A stretch of DNA of 64,000 nucleotides from Caloramator quimbayensis (GCF_900167605.1 NZ_FUYH01000005.1:1-64000), one strand, 5' to 3'; positions 40,487 through 49,239 are shown, counted from the stretch's first letter. Program-made: numbers and translations. The notes: generated by a model not told the origin, from the sequence alone.

Positions 40487-41194
40487 ATGAAGGAACGATT
40501 ACAAAAGTACATGGCAAGATGCGGAGTTGCATCTAGGAGAAAATGTGAAGAAATAATATTACAGGGAAGGGTTACTGTAAACGGTATTACTGTTAATGAT
40601 ATAACTATAATAGATGACGAAAAGGATGTTGTTAAGATTGATGGAAAAACAATAAAGCCTGAGACTGAGAAAATCTATATAATGCTGAACAAACCCGTTG
40701 GAGTAATAACATCAGCAAAGGATGAAAAAAATAGAAAGACGGTTCTTGATATTGTTAAAGTAAAAGAAAGGATATATCCTGTGGGAAGACTCGACTATGA
40801 CACTTCAGGACTTTTAATACTTACAAACGATGGTGAGGCAGCCTATAAAATGACTCATCCTTCAAAGGAAATCGATAAGGTTTATATAGCAAGAGTAAAG
40901 GGAATTCCAACAAAAGATGAGATAAAAAATTTTGAGGCAGGTCTAAAAATAGATGATTATATTACTTCTCCTTCAAAGCTTAAAATAATAAAATCAATGG
41001 AAAAGGAAAGCGTCCTTCAAATAATAATTCATGAAGGAAGAAACAGGCAAGTTAGAAAAATGTGCGAAAAAATAGGTCATCCCGTAATAAAACTTAAAAG
41101 GATAAGAATAGGAAAGCTGAACCTTGGAGATTTAAGAGAAGGAGAGTGGAGAAATCTTACAGAAAGTGAAATCGATTATATTAAATCATTATAA
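40487..41194 (+). CDS. rluB: 23S rRNA pseudouridine synthase (RluB/RsuA family)
   Basis: Modifies rRNA uridines. The N-terminal S4 RNA-binding domain (RLQKYMARCGVASRRKCEEI) is followed by the catalytic domain with the active-site Asp in GRLDYDTSGLL near residue 104. IHEGRNRQVRKMCEKIGHPV is the RsuA/RluB signature. Of 236 residues, typical for RluB. I chose the ATG at 40487 after the GAGGTG site; the GTG at 40478 overlaps the site. The exact rRNA position (RluB-like 2605 or RsuA-like) is not certain. Confidence 0.9.
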   Translation: MKERLQKYMARCGVASRRKCEEIILQGRVTVNGITVNDITIIDDEKDVVKIDGKTIKPETEKIYIMLNKPVGVITSAKDEKNRKTVLDIVKVKERIYPVGRLDYDTSGLLILTNDGEAAYKMTHPSKEIDKVYIARVKGIPTKDEIKNFEAGLKIDDYITSPSKLKIIKSMEKESVLQIIIHEGRNRQVRKMCEKIGHPVIKLKRIRIGKLNLGDLREGEWRNLTESEIDYIKSL

Positions 41195-41286
41195 AGTACT
41201 ATACATATAACAATACCCCTGAATTTTTGTAATTAAATATATAAATTCTAACTATATATTAAACAGAAGGATTTGGGGGTGGTATT

Positions 41287-41991
41287 TTGATAAATAAAGT
41301 TAATTGTATATTAAAGTTTATAAAAGATAAATACAAAGAGTTAATATATAAAAACTCTTTTATATTAAAAATAAGAAAAAGGAAAAGAATCAGGGATTTT
41401 AATATCTACTTTAAACTTATTAAAGATAGAATATATTCCAATTTCTTAATTGAATCATTAAATGAAGCCTCCAATCTATGTCATAAGGATTCCATAACTG
41501 TAAGGGAGCTTTTGATAAAAATCAACGTATATTTAAAATATATTTTAAACATAAAAGAAGGAATTGTTTTATTAGAGGAAGAAATAAATCTATTAGTATT
41601 ATTTTTTTCAATAGAGAATATTATATATGGAAGCAGGGCTGAGCTTCATATTGATATACCTAAAGATATGATGAATATAAGAATTCCTTTATTGATTTTT
41701 CAGCCTCTAATTGAAAATTCAATAAAACATGGTATTTTTCCAAAACCAATTGGAGGGGATATATATATTAAGGCTTTTGACAATCAGGATAGAGTAGAAT
41801 TTATTATTTGTGATACGGGGGTTGGGATGTCGAGGGAAGAATTTGAAAAGGTTGCTTTAATGAAATCCTTTGGCCTTAAAAATATCAAGGATAGATTAGA
41901 AATGCTTTATGGGTTTAATTATCATTTTAAAATTGAAAGCGAAATAGAAGGGGGTACAAAGGTCTATTTGACTTTACCAAAGGAGGTATAA
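41287..41991 (+). CDS. LytS/YehU-like sensor-kinase ATPase lacking the phosphoacceptor His
   Basis: A 234-residue cytoplasmic protein with the LytS-type dimerisation and ATPase regions. The ATP-binding parts are intact: PLIENSIKHGI (N-box), CDTGVGMS (G1) and SFGLKNIKDRLEMLYG (G2). The canonical histidine in INPHFLFNSLN is replaced by Asn52 in IYSNFLIESLNEASNL, and there is no membrane span, sensor or response regulator next to it. It may act as an ATP-binding partner rather than a kinase. The start is a TTG at 41287 with a GGGGGTGG site. It precedes mnmM with a one-base gap. Confidence 0.75.
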   Translation: MINKVNCILKFIKDKYKELIYKNSFILKIRKRKRIRDFNIYFKLIKDRIYSNFLIESLNEASNLCHKDSITVRELLIKINVYLKYILNIKEGIVLLEEEINLLVLFFSIENIIYGSRAELHIDIPKDMMNIRIPLLIFQPLIENSIKHGIFPKPIGGDIYIKAFDNQDRVEFIICDTGVGMSREEFEKVALMKSFGLKNIKDRLEMLYGFNYHFKIESEIEGGTKVYLTLPKEV

Positions 41992-41992
41992 G

Positions 41993-42571
41993 ATGTTCAG
42001 CGTTGTAGTAAAAGCTACTCAAATGGCTCAATCTTTTGTTGAAAAAAAGTTGTGTGAATATGATAATGCTGTAGATGCTACCCTTGGAAATGGAAACGAT
42101 ACTATATTTTTAAGCAATATTTTAAAAAAAGGTATCGTTTATTCCTTTGATATACAAAAAATCGCTGTAGATAATTTTAAAGAAACTGCTGGTAGATTGA
42201 ATATAAGTAATGTAATCGCTGTAAATGACGGACATGAAAACATGGATAGGTATATAAATAAAAGTGTAAAGGCTGTAATGTTCAACCTCGGTTATCTTCC
42301 AAAGGGGGACATAAATATCGTAACAAAGGCTGAAACTACATTAAAAGCCCTGAAAAAGGGATTAAATTTATTAATGACAGGCGGAATAATAACAATAGTT
42401 GCTTATCCCCATGAGGAGGGGAGAAGGGAAAGGGATGAAATATTCAATTATTTAAAGTCTTTAAATCCGAAGGACTATGCGGTTATGGAAATAGGATTTA
42501 TAAATCGTTACAGCAATTCTCCATCTGTTATCGTTATTGAGAAGAATAGCAGTTCTCGTGAAGATATATAA
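41993..42571 (+). CDS. mnmM: tRNA wobble-uridine methyltransferase MnmM (YtqB-like)
   Basis: SAM-dependent methyltransferase, 192 residues, of the family once called rRNA methylase (PF06962), now assigned in B. subtilis to the last methylation step of mnm5s2U34 in tRNA. AVDATLGNGNDTIFLSNIL (near 24) is motif I; VMFNLGYLPKGD (near 93) replaces the NPPY-like catalytic region. AAAGGAGG precedes the ATG. Its 3' end overlaps the convergent gene by 38 bases. Confidence 0.88.
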   Translation: MFSVVVKATQMAQSFVEKKLCEYDNAVDATLGNGNDTIFLSNILKKGIVYSFDIQKIAVDNFKETAGRLNISNVIAVNDGHENMDRYINKSVKAVMFNLGYLPKGDINIVTKAETTLKALKKGLNLLMTGGIITIVAYPHEEGRRERDEIFNYLKSLNPKDYAVMEIGFINRYSNSPSVIVIEKNSSSREDI

Positions 42572-43184
42572 AGTATTCATTGTTTGTTACGAATTTAATT
42601 ACGGAAACTTTACATGGAGCATCAATAATATCACCGCATTTTAAACATCTAAAGTTTGAATTATAAAGATAATCGATGTAATGCTCTGTTTTTATAGAGC
42701 TGTATTTTTTGTAGCTGCTCCATCCGGTTTTACAGATTTCAGACCTTTTTTTAAAATCTGCTAAAACCCATTTTAAAAGTCTGTGAAAATGGAAGGGATA
42801 TTTAGTATATTGAAGATAGTCGAGAGGTATACCAAGACCAATTGCATAATCAATAAAGGTTTCTTCAATTATACTTTGAAGAGGTTCAGATATTTTAACG
42901 CTTAAGACTTTATATCCCTTTTCCTTTAAATAATTTCTTGCTTTATCGAATATATAACCCTGACAGATTTCTATTTCTTCATCCTTTGAAACTTTTAACT
43001 CATTTAACCCTTCTTCTATTATTTTAATGCAATAATCCTTATATTTTTTTTCTTCAAATTCAGGGGTTTTAAAAAATTCAACGGGTATTATATCGTAATA
43101 AAAATCTAAAGTCTCAGTCCTTATGATACCAATAACAGTACCTCCTACAAGACTTCCGCTTCCAGCATCGTCGATTTGAATCAT
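42534..43184 (-). CDS. RNase HII-like fold protein with C-terminal Cys/His cluster
   Basis: A 216-residue protein I do not recognise as a named family. The N-terminus IQIDDAGSGSLVGGTVIGII closely resembles RNase HII motif I (IDEAGRGPLAGPVV), with Asp residues at the metal-binding positions. The middle is acidic and helical. The C-terminus has CLKCGDIIDAPCKVSV and HENC, which look like a zinc site. I chose the ATG at 43184 because AAAGGG lies upstream. It overlaps mnmM tail to tail. It may be an RNase-H-like nuclease or a degenerate binding protein; the normal rnhB is not seen here. Confidence 0.55.
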   Translation of the reverse strand: MIQIDDAGSGSLVGGTVIGIIRTETLDFYYDIIPVEFFKTPEFEEKKYKDYCIKIIEEGLNELKVSKDEEIEICQGYIFDKARNYLKEKGYKVLSVKISEPLQSIIEETFIDYAIGLGIPLDYLQYTKYPFHFHRLLKWVLADFKKRSEICKTGWSSYKKYSSIKTEHYIDYLYNSNFRCLKCGDIIDAPCKVSVIKFVTNNEYFIYLHENCYSSQ

Positions 43185-43281
43185 CTTTTGCACCCTTTCA
43201 GTATAAATCAGTCATATATTTAGTATGTTAAATTAAAAGTAAATATATAATATAAATATTGATATGAATGGAGGGAAAAAT

Positions 43282-44052
43282 ATGAGAATACTAATTACTA
43301 ATGATGATGGAATAAACTCAATAGGGCTTCATGAACTAATTAAGGAGATTGAGAAAGAAAATGAAGTTATAGTGGTAGCCCCGAGTGAGCAAAGAAGTGC
43401 CTGTGGTCACTCAGTCACTCTTCACAGACCCATAGTTATAAAGGAAGTTAAAATAGATGGTATTAAATCAAAGGCATTCAGTGTTGACGGTACTCCTGCT
43501 GATTGCGTTAAGATAGCAATCGATAAGATATCATCTTATAAGTTTGATAAAATAATATCAGGAATAAATTTAGGCTATAATCTTGGAACCGATGTAATTT
43601 ATTCTGGGACGGTATCTGCAGCTATTGAGGGTGCTATTTATAAAATACCTTCTATAGCTGTGTCTTTAGGATATGATGAAAATATAGAATTAAATTTTAG
43701 TGAGGATAAGTACCGTTTAGCAGCAGAGTATACAAACAAAATTTTAAAACAATCTTCTAATGACAGACTTAATGATGTTGTACTCAACATAAATGTTCCG
43801 CCAATTGAGAAAAATGAAATTAAGGGTATAAAAGTTTGTGAATTAGGAAACAGGATATATCAAAATTGTTATATTGAATCGCCTACAAAGGAGGGTGAAA
43901 TTGGATATAAACTTCAGGGAACACCAAAGGATATTGATGATGAGAACACAGATGTTTATAATATAAAAAGAGGCTATGTAACGATAACTCCTCTTCATTA
44001 TGATTTAACTAATTTTAAGATAATTAAAGAAGTTTCTAAATGGTTTATATAG
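43282..44052 (+). CDS. surE: 5'/3'-nucleotidase SurE
   Basis: Metal-dependent survival protein that dephosphorylates nucleoside monophosphates. The 256 residues begin RILITNDDGINS, with the Asp-Asp metal ligands; PSEQRSACGHSVTLH, GTPADCVK and SGINLGYNLGTDVIYSGTVSAAIEG are all diagnostic. I chose the ATG at 43282 preceded by GGAGGG; the ATG at 43264 overlaps that site. The YpmA-like gene begins 11 bases after the stop. Confidence 0.95.
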   Translation: MRILITNDDGINSIGLHELIKEIEKENEVIVVAPSEQRSACGHSVTLHRPIVIKEVKIDGIKSKAFSVDGTPADCVKIAIDKISSYKFDKIISGINLGYNLGTDVIYSGTVSAAIEGAIYKIPSIAVSLGYDENIELNFSEDKYRLAAEYTNKILKQSSNDRLNDVVLNINVPPIEKNEIKGIKVCELGNRIYQNCYIESPTKEGEIGYKLQGTPKDIDDENTDVYNIKRGYVTITPLHYDLTNFKIIKEVSKWFI

Positions 44053-44063
44053 GAGGCATATAT

Positions 44064-44252
44064 ATGGAAAAGAATCATGAAAGTCTAAATCTTATAGCTC
44101 TTATGGAATTCAGTGAATATGAAAACATGTATAAGATAGTAGATTTTTTAAATAAAAATTTAAAACAAAAAGGCATAATATTCGGTCTTACGAGGAAAAA
44201 TGGAAAAGATGTTATTTCTATTTATGATGGAGAAGTACCAGCCTCAAAATAA
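44064..44252 (+). CDS. YpmA-like small protein (DUF4264)
   Basis: A 62-residue conserved Firmicutes protein. LIALMEFSEYENMYKIVDFLNKNLK and FGLTRKNGKDVISIYDG match the DUF4264/YpmA family. The ATG at 44064 follows AGGAGG; the upstream ATG at 44040 overlaps surE. Function unknown. It is probably cotranscribed with surE. Confidence 0.8.
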   Translation: MEKNHESLNLIALMEFSEYENMYKIVDFLNKNLKQKGIIFGLTRKNGKDVISIYDGEVPASK

Positions 44253-44266
44253 AATTGAAGGTAATG

Positions 44267-44334
44267 TTGCAAAATTGTGAAAAAAGTGTTAAAATGAAGC
44301 TGCAAAATGAAATATTTAAAATAAAAACTTGCAG
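44267..44334 (+). promoter_or_regulatory. Promoter and candidate operator of the RpiR-family gene
   Basis: -35 box TTGCAA at 44267-44272 and -10 box TAAAAT at 44290-44295, exactly 17 bases apart. An inverted repeat, CTGCAA at 44300-44305 and TTGCAG at 44329-44334, begins at the predicted transcription start, a natural repressor position. Inside it, 44311-44333 nearly matches 40054-40076 in front of the P-loop gene. Confidence 0.6.
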
Positions 44335-44366
44335 TATTCTTTATTTTTATTTTGGGGTGTGAAAAT

Positions 44367-45251
44367 ATGGACAACAATAAGTATGATCTAATGAAGTTAA
44401 TTCAAGTAAGATTTCCAAGGATGAGTAAGGGGCAAAAGCTCATAGCTGAGTATATTTTAAAACATTATGATAAGGCAGCCTTTATGACGGCTGCTAAACT
44501 TGGAAATACAGTAGGGGTTAGTGAATCTACGGTAGTAAGGTTTGCAAACGAACTTGGTTTTAGCGGGTATCCTAAGCTTCAAGTTGCTCTTCAGGAGCTA
44601 ATTAAAAACAAGCTGACATCGGTACAGAGAATTGAAATTTCAAGCGATTTTATAAGCGAAGAAAACGCTTTAAAAAGTGTATTAAAGGCAGATATGGAAA
44701 ATATAAGAGCAACCCTTGAAAAAATAAATAATAATACCTTTGATAGGGTTGTTAATGAAATATTTAACGCAAAGAGAATTTACATAGTTGGTTTTAGAAG
44801 TTCACAGGCTCTTGCTGACTTTTTAGGCTTTTATCTTGGACTAATTCTTGACAATGTCAGGGTTGTGTCGAATGGTGTAAGCGATATATTCGAGCAGCTC
44901 TTAAGAGTAGGGGAAGGAGATATGGTTATAGGAATAGGCTTTCCAAGGTATTCAAGCAGAACAGTTGAGGCTCTTAAATTCGCAAAGAGCAAGAATGCAA
45001 AGGTCGTTGCAGTAACTGACAGCCTTTTATCTCCCCTTGCATCGAATTCAGATCTTACCTTAATAGCTCAAAGCAATATGGCATCCTTTGTAGATTCATT
45101 AGTTGCACCGCTTAGCGTTATTAATGCTTTGATTGTTGCAGTAGGATTAAGAGAAAAAGAGAATATATCAGAAACCTTCAAAACCCTTGAAAACATTTGG
45201 GAAGAATACAACATTTATACATATAGGTCCAGAGGAAGCAACGATATATAA
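44367..45251 (+). CDS. MurR/RpiR-family transcriptional regulator
   Basis: Regulator with an N-terminal RpiR helix-turn-helix (RMSKGQKLIAEYILKHYDKAAFMTAAKLGNTVGVSESTVVRFANELGFSGYPK) and a C-terminal SIS sugar-phosphate-binding domain (IYIVGFRSSQALADFLGFYLG, then VIGIGFPRYSSRTVEALKFAK). 294 residues is normal. I chose the ATG at 44367 after GGGGTG; the TTG at 44352 overlaps that site. It likely senses a sugar phosphate or related metabolite. The upstream inverted repeat suggests it controls itself. Confidence 0.88.
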   Translation: MDNNKYDLMKLIQVRFPRMSKGQKLIAEYILKHYDKAAFMTAAKLGNTVGVSESTVVRFANELGFSGYPKLQVALQELIKNKLTSVQRIEISSDFISEENALKSVLKADMENIRATLEKINNNTFDRVVNEIFNAKRIYIVGFRSSQALADFLGFYLGLILDNVRVVSNGVSDIFEQLLRVGEGDMVIGIGFPRYSSRTVEALKFAKSKNAKVVAVTDSLLSPLASNSDLTLIAQSNMASFVDSLVAPLSVINALIVAVGLREKENISETFKTLENIWEEYNIYTYRSRGSNDI

Positions 45252-45454
45252 ATTTGAATGTTGTTAAATAATTATCAGACTATTCAATATATAGAAAAAA
45301 TATTATAAAATAGAGAAAAATGAAACAAACTAATGATAATTCGAATTAAAACTTGAATAATATAGGTTTTTATTGTTGAAAAATTAAAATATTTAATTCA
45401 TAATGAAGTTGTCAATGTAATTTTTGTTTTATTTTATTTTAAGGAGGCTTTTTT

Positions 45455-46822
45455 ATGGCAAAGGAAAATCTTACCCCGTCTGAGTACATTAGTCAAGTAA
45501 TCGAAAAGGTAAAGAAGAGAAATCCAAACGAACCAGAATTTTTACAGGCAGTTGAAGAAGTATTAAACTCATTGACTCCAGTTTTAGAAAAACATCCAGA
45601 ATATATTGAGGAAAATCTTCTTGAAAGATTCTGCGAACCGGAAAGACAGATAATGTTTAGAGTTCCATGGGTAGATGATGAAGGAAAAGTTCAAGTTAAC
45701 CGTGGATTCAGAGTTCAATTCAATGGAGCTATTGGACCATATAAGGGAGGATTAAGATTCCATCCATCAGTTTATATTGGAATTATAAAATTCCTCGGAT
45801 TTGAACAGATATTAAAGAATTCTCTTACTGGCCTTCCAATAGGCGGAGGTAAGGGAGGATCTGATTTTGACCCAAGAGGAAAATCAGATGGTGAAATAAT
45901 GAGATTCTGCCAGAGCTTTATGACAGAGCTCTACAGACATATAGGTCCAGATGTTGACGTTCCTGCAGGAGATATCGGCGTTGGAGCAAGAGAAATAGGA
46001 TACTTATATGGACAATACAGAAGAATAAGAGGAGCCTTTGAAAACGGAGTATTAACAGGAAAAGGCTTATCCTATGGAGGAAGCTTAATAAGACCAGAAG
46101 CTACAGGTTTTGGAGTTTCATACTACTGTCAGGAAATGTTAAAGCATGAAGGACAGAGCTTTGAAGGTAAGACAGTTGCAGTTTCAGGTTTTGGTAATGT
46201 TGCTTGGGGAGTTTGTAAGAAAGTTGAACAGCTTGGAGGAAAAGTTGTTACCCTTTCAGGACCAGACGGATACATCTATGATCCAGATGGAGTTGTAGGT
46301 GAAAAGGTAGATTACCTTGTTGAAATGCTCAACATTAACAAAGGTGCAAGAGTAAAAGACTATGCTGATAAATACGGCGTTCAATTCTTCCCAGGAGAAA
46401 AACCATGGGATGTTAAGGTTGATATAGTAATACCATGCGCTGTTCAAAACGATATTACATTAGAACATGCTAAGAAAATCGTTGCAAACGGAGTTAAATT
46501 CGTATGTGAAGCAGCTAACATGCCATGTACAAATGAAGCAGTTCAATACTTCCTTGAAAATGGAGTTATTGTTGGACCTGCAAAGGCTGCAAATGCTGGA
46601 GGAGTTGCAACATCAGCTCTTGAAATGTCACAAAACAGCATGAGACTTTCATGGACTGCAGAGGAAGTAGATGCTAAGCTTCATCAGATAATGGTTAATA
46701 TATACAATAACTGTAAGAAAGCTTCGGAAGAATATGGATTTGGATATAACCTTGTTGCTGGTGCTAACATCGCAGGATTTATTAAAGTTGCTGAAGCTAT
46801 GCATGCACAGGGAAATTATTAA
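45455..46822 (+). CDS. gdhA: NADP-specific glutamate dehydrogenase
   Basis: Converts 2-oxoglutarate and ammonium to glutamate. The 455 residues match the hexameric bacterial NADP type: FRVPWVDDEGKVQVNRGFRVQFN, GPYKGGLRFHPSV with the substrate-binding Lys, PIGGGKGGSDFDPRGKSD with the catalytic Lys, and the NAD(P) fold VAVSGFGNVAWG. AAGGAGGCTTT precedes the ATG. It is monocistronic, between a 200-base upstream gap and a terminator. Confidence 0.95.
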   Translation: MAKENLTPSEYISQVIEKVKKRNPNEPEFLQAVEEVLNSLTPVLEKHPEYIEENLLERFCEPERQIMFRVPWVDDEGKVQVNRGFRVQFNGAIGPYKGGLRFHPSVYIGIIKFLGFEQILKNSLTGLPIGGGKGGSDFDPRGKSDGEIMRFCQSFMTELYRHIGPDVDVPAGDIGVGAREIGYLYGQYRRIRGAFENGVLTGKGLSYGGSLIRPEATGFGVSYYCQEMLKHEGQSFEGKTVAVSGFGNVAWGVCKKVEQLGGKVVTLSGPDGYIYDPDGVVGEKVDYLVEMLNINKGARVKDYADKYGVQFFPGEKPWDVKVDIVIPCAVQNDITLEHAKKIVANGVKFVCEAANMPCTNEAVQYFLENGVIVGPAKAANAGGVATSALEMSQNSMRLSWTAEEVDAKLHQIMVNIYNNCKKASEEYGFGYNLVAGANIAGFIKVAEAMHAQGNY

Positions 46823-46834
46823 TAAAAATAAAAT

Positions 46835-46865
46835 AAAAAGAATCCTCTTTGAGGGTTCTTTTTAT
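46835..46865 (+). terminator. Terminator after gdhA
   Basis: AAAAAGAATCCTC and GAGGGTTCTTTTT arms around TTT, followed by a T-run. It closes the gdhA transcript. Confidence 0.88.
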
Positions 46866-46965
46866 TTATGCTTTTTTAAGCAAAATAAAGCTTTTTTTCT
46901 TTTTTATAGCGTTAAATTATGTTATTCTTATTATTGTTGATTACAATAATGGCGGAGGGAATATT

Positions 46966-47580
46966 ATGTCTAAAATATATTTAATAAGGCATGGTGAAAC
47001 GCTTTGGAATAGAGAACAGCGCTCTCAAGGATGCAGCAATGATATTCCTTTATCGGAGGAAGGACTGCTGCAAGCAAAAGCAATAGCAAAAAGGCTAAAA
47101 AAAGAGAAAATAGATTTGGTTTATTCAAGCGATTTGATTAGAGCATATAAGACTGCGAGCATTATTTCAAAGGAACATAATAGAAATGTAAATAAATGCA
47201 GGGAGTTTAGAGAAATAAATCTTGGAGATTGGGAAGGCCTAAGATTTGATGAGATAAAAGAAAAATATAATGATATATATAACGTTTGGAGAAAAACCCC
47301 TCATCTTGCAATTATTCCAAATGCGGAAAGGGTATCGGATATAATTATAAGGGCAATTGGAAAACTAAATAAAATAATAGAAGAAAACGAAGATAAAAAT
47401 ATATTGATTGTATCTCATGGAATAACGATTAAGGTAATGATCGCACATATTTTGGGGATGGAACTTTCAAATCTGCATAAAATAAGGCAGGATAATACGG
47501 CTTTAAATATAATTGAATATAATGGGGACAGTTATGACATACTTTTAATGAATGATACATGCCATTTAAAGGAGATATAA
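46966..47580 (+). CDS. Histidine phosphatase (phosphoglycerate mutase-like)
   Basis: A 204-residue member of the histidine phosphatase superfamily: LIRHGETLWNREQRSQG holds the catalytic His (RHG at about 7-9), and ILIVSHGITIKVMI the second His. Catalytic acid Glu is near GDWEGLRFDEI. I chose the ATG at 46966 after GGAGG; the earlier in-frame part lies in the gdhA terminator. Unlike the copy at 3850, it is not in the cobalamin operon, so its substrate is open (alpha-ribazole phosphate or another phosphate monoester). Confidence 0.85.
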   Translation: MSKIYLIRHGETLWNREQRSQGCSNDIPLSEEGLLQAKAIAKRLKKEKIDLVYSSDLIRAYKTASIISKEHNRNVNKCREFREINLGDWEGLRFDEIKEKYNDIYNVWRKTPHLAIIPNAERVSDIIIRAIGKLNKIIEENEDKNILIVSHGITIKVMIAHILGMELSNLHKIRQDNTALNIIEYNGDSYDILLMNDTCHLKEI

Positions 47581-47582
47581 TT

Positions 47583-48806
47583 ATGAAACGTGTTGTTGTT
47601 ATTGGCGGAGGAGCTGCTGGAATGATGGCAGCTATAATTGCAGCAATGAAAGGTAAGGATGTTACTCTTATTGAGAAAAATGAAAAATTAGGCAAAAAAC
47701 TTTTTATTACAGGTAAAGGAAGATGTAATCTGACTACTGATAAAGACATTGAAGAAATTATCAAGAATATAACTACAAATTCGAGATTTATGTACAGCTC
47801 ATTGTATACCTTTACAAATTATGATTTGATGAAAATGGTTGAAGACAGCGGAGTTAGGCTTAAAGTTGAAAGAGGGGGAAGAGTTTTCCCGCAGTCTGAT
47901 AAGTCCAGCGATATTATTAAATGCTTTGAAAAGTATCTTAATGAAAATGGCGTAAAAATAATGCTGGGCACTAAAGTCACTGATATAATTGAGTTTAAAG
48001 GTGCTGTATGGGGTGTTGAAATAAACGGCAGCGAAAAGATAAAGTGCGATTCGGTAATACTTGCAACAGGAGGAAAATCATATCCTTTAACTGGATCAAC
48101 AGGAGATGGATATTATTTTGCTAAAAAGCTTGGCCATAACATTACGGAAATAAGACCGTCCCTTGTTCCTCTTGTAACTGAAGAAGAATGGGTTAAGGAA
48201 CTTATGGGACTTTCTTTAAAAAACGTAGAAGTTACTGTAAAACACAAAAACAAAGTTATTTATAAGGACTTTGGAGAGATGTTATTTACTCATTTCGGAG
48301 TTTCAGGACCTATAATTTTGTCTGCAAGCAGAAAGGTTATAGATATACTGCCTCAAAAAGTTGAAATATTAATTGATTTAAAACCAGCTTTAGACCATAA
48401 TGAATTAGATAAAAGGATAATAAGGGACTTTGAAAACTTTAAAAATAAGCAGTTCAAGAACTCATTAAATGAGCTTCTGCCATCTAAATTGATTCCAATT
48501 ATTATAAATCTTTCAGGCATTAATCCAGAAAAACAGGTAAACTCAATAACTAAAGATGAGAGAAAAAATCTTGTAAAATTGTTAAAAGAATTTAAAATTA
48601 CTATAATTGGAACAAGGCCTATTGACGAGGCAATTATTACAGCTGGAGGAGTTGACGTTAAGGAAGTTGATCCTTCAACAATGGAATCTAAAATAGTTAA
48701 GGGGCTGTACTTCGCTGGGGAGATACTTGATGTTGATGCACTTACCGGAGGGTTTAATCTTCAGATAGCCTTTTCAACAGGTTATTGTGCCGGATTTTAT
48801 TCTTAG
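47583..48806 (+). CDS. HI0933/YhiN-family flavoprotein
   Basis: FAD-binding protein of 407 residues from the HI0933-like (PF03486) family. VVVIGGGAAGMMAAIIAAMKG is the FAD Rossmann motif, KKLFITGKGRCNLT the second conserved segment, and VILATGGKSYPLTGSTGDGY the third. GLYFAGEILDVDALTGGFNLQIAFSTG closes the FAD site. The reaction is not established for the family. The ATG at 47583 follows AAAGGAG; the start at 47559 overlaps the phosphatase. It heads the aroH-cmk-plsC-ispH group. Confidence 0.88.
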   Translation: MKRVVVIGGGAAGMMAAIIAAMKGKDVTLIEKNEKLGKKLFITGKGRCNLTTDKDIEEIIKNITTNSRFMYSSLYTFTNYDLMKMVEDSGVRLKVERGGRVFPQSDKSSDIIKCFEKYLNENGVKIMLGTKVTDIIEFKGAVWGVEINGSEKIKCDSVILATGGKSYPLTGSTGDGYYFAKKLGHNITEIRPSLVPLVTEEEWVKELMGLSLKNVEVTVKHKNKVIYKDFGEMLFTHFGVSGPIILSASRKVIDILPQKVEILIDLKPALDHNELDKRIIRDFENFKNKQFKNSLNELLPSKLIPIIINLSGINPEKQVNSITKDERKNLVKLLKEFKITIIGTRPIDEAIITAGGVDVKEVDPSTMESKIVKGLYFAGEILDVDALTGGFNLQIAFSTGYCAGFYS

Positions 48807-48816
48807 GAGGTGTGTT

Positions 48817-49167
48817 ATGTACTGCATAAGAGGAGCAACAACTATTGAAAACGATAATAAAGAAGATGTTTTAAGCTGTACAGAGGACCTTCTTAAAAAA
48901 ATTATTGATGCCAATGATATTAAAATAGAAAATATAATTTCTATAATTTTTTCCTGTACGAGGGATATAACCTCTGCCTATCCTGCAGAGGCTGCGAGAA
49001 ATATGGGAATAGTAAGGGCAGGCCTTATGTGCCTTCAGGAGATGTATGTAGAAAAAAGTCTTGAAAAATGTATAAGGGTTTTAATGTTCGTAGATAAAGA
49101 TATAAAGCAGGAAGAAGCTAAACATATATATATAAACGGTGCAAAAGATTTAAGAAAGGATTTATAG
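48817..49167 (+). CDS. aroH: Chorismate mutase, AroH type
   Basis: Monofunctional trimeric chorismate mutase converting chorismate to prephenate for Phe/Tyr synthesis. The 116 residues begin CIRGATTIENDNKEDVL, with conserved Arg and Glu, and include IIFSCTRDITSAYPAEAARNMG, typical of B. subtilis AroH. I chose the ATG at 48817 after AGGAGGTG. It ends 72 bases before cmk. Confidence 0.9.
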   Translation: MYCIRGATTIENDNKEDVLSCTEDLLKKIIDANDIKIENIISIIFSCTRDITSAYPAEAARNMGIVRAGLMCLQEMYVEKSLEKCIRVLMFVDKDIKQEEAKHIYINGAKDLRKDL

Positions 49168-49239
49168 TTTTATATTTTACATGAAGGAATTTTTTAAATT
49201 GCATTGAATATATATTATTGTGATTTTATGGAGGGTATT

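Noticed and set aside
45261-45278. Rex-like sequence TTGTTAAATAATTATCAG upstream of gdhA
   Set aside because: Only the left half-site fits the Rex consensus; the right half has two mismatches, and the AT-rich context makes such matches likely by chance.
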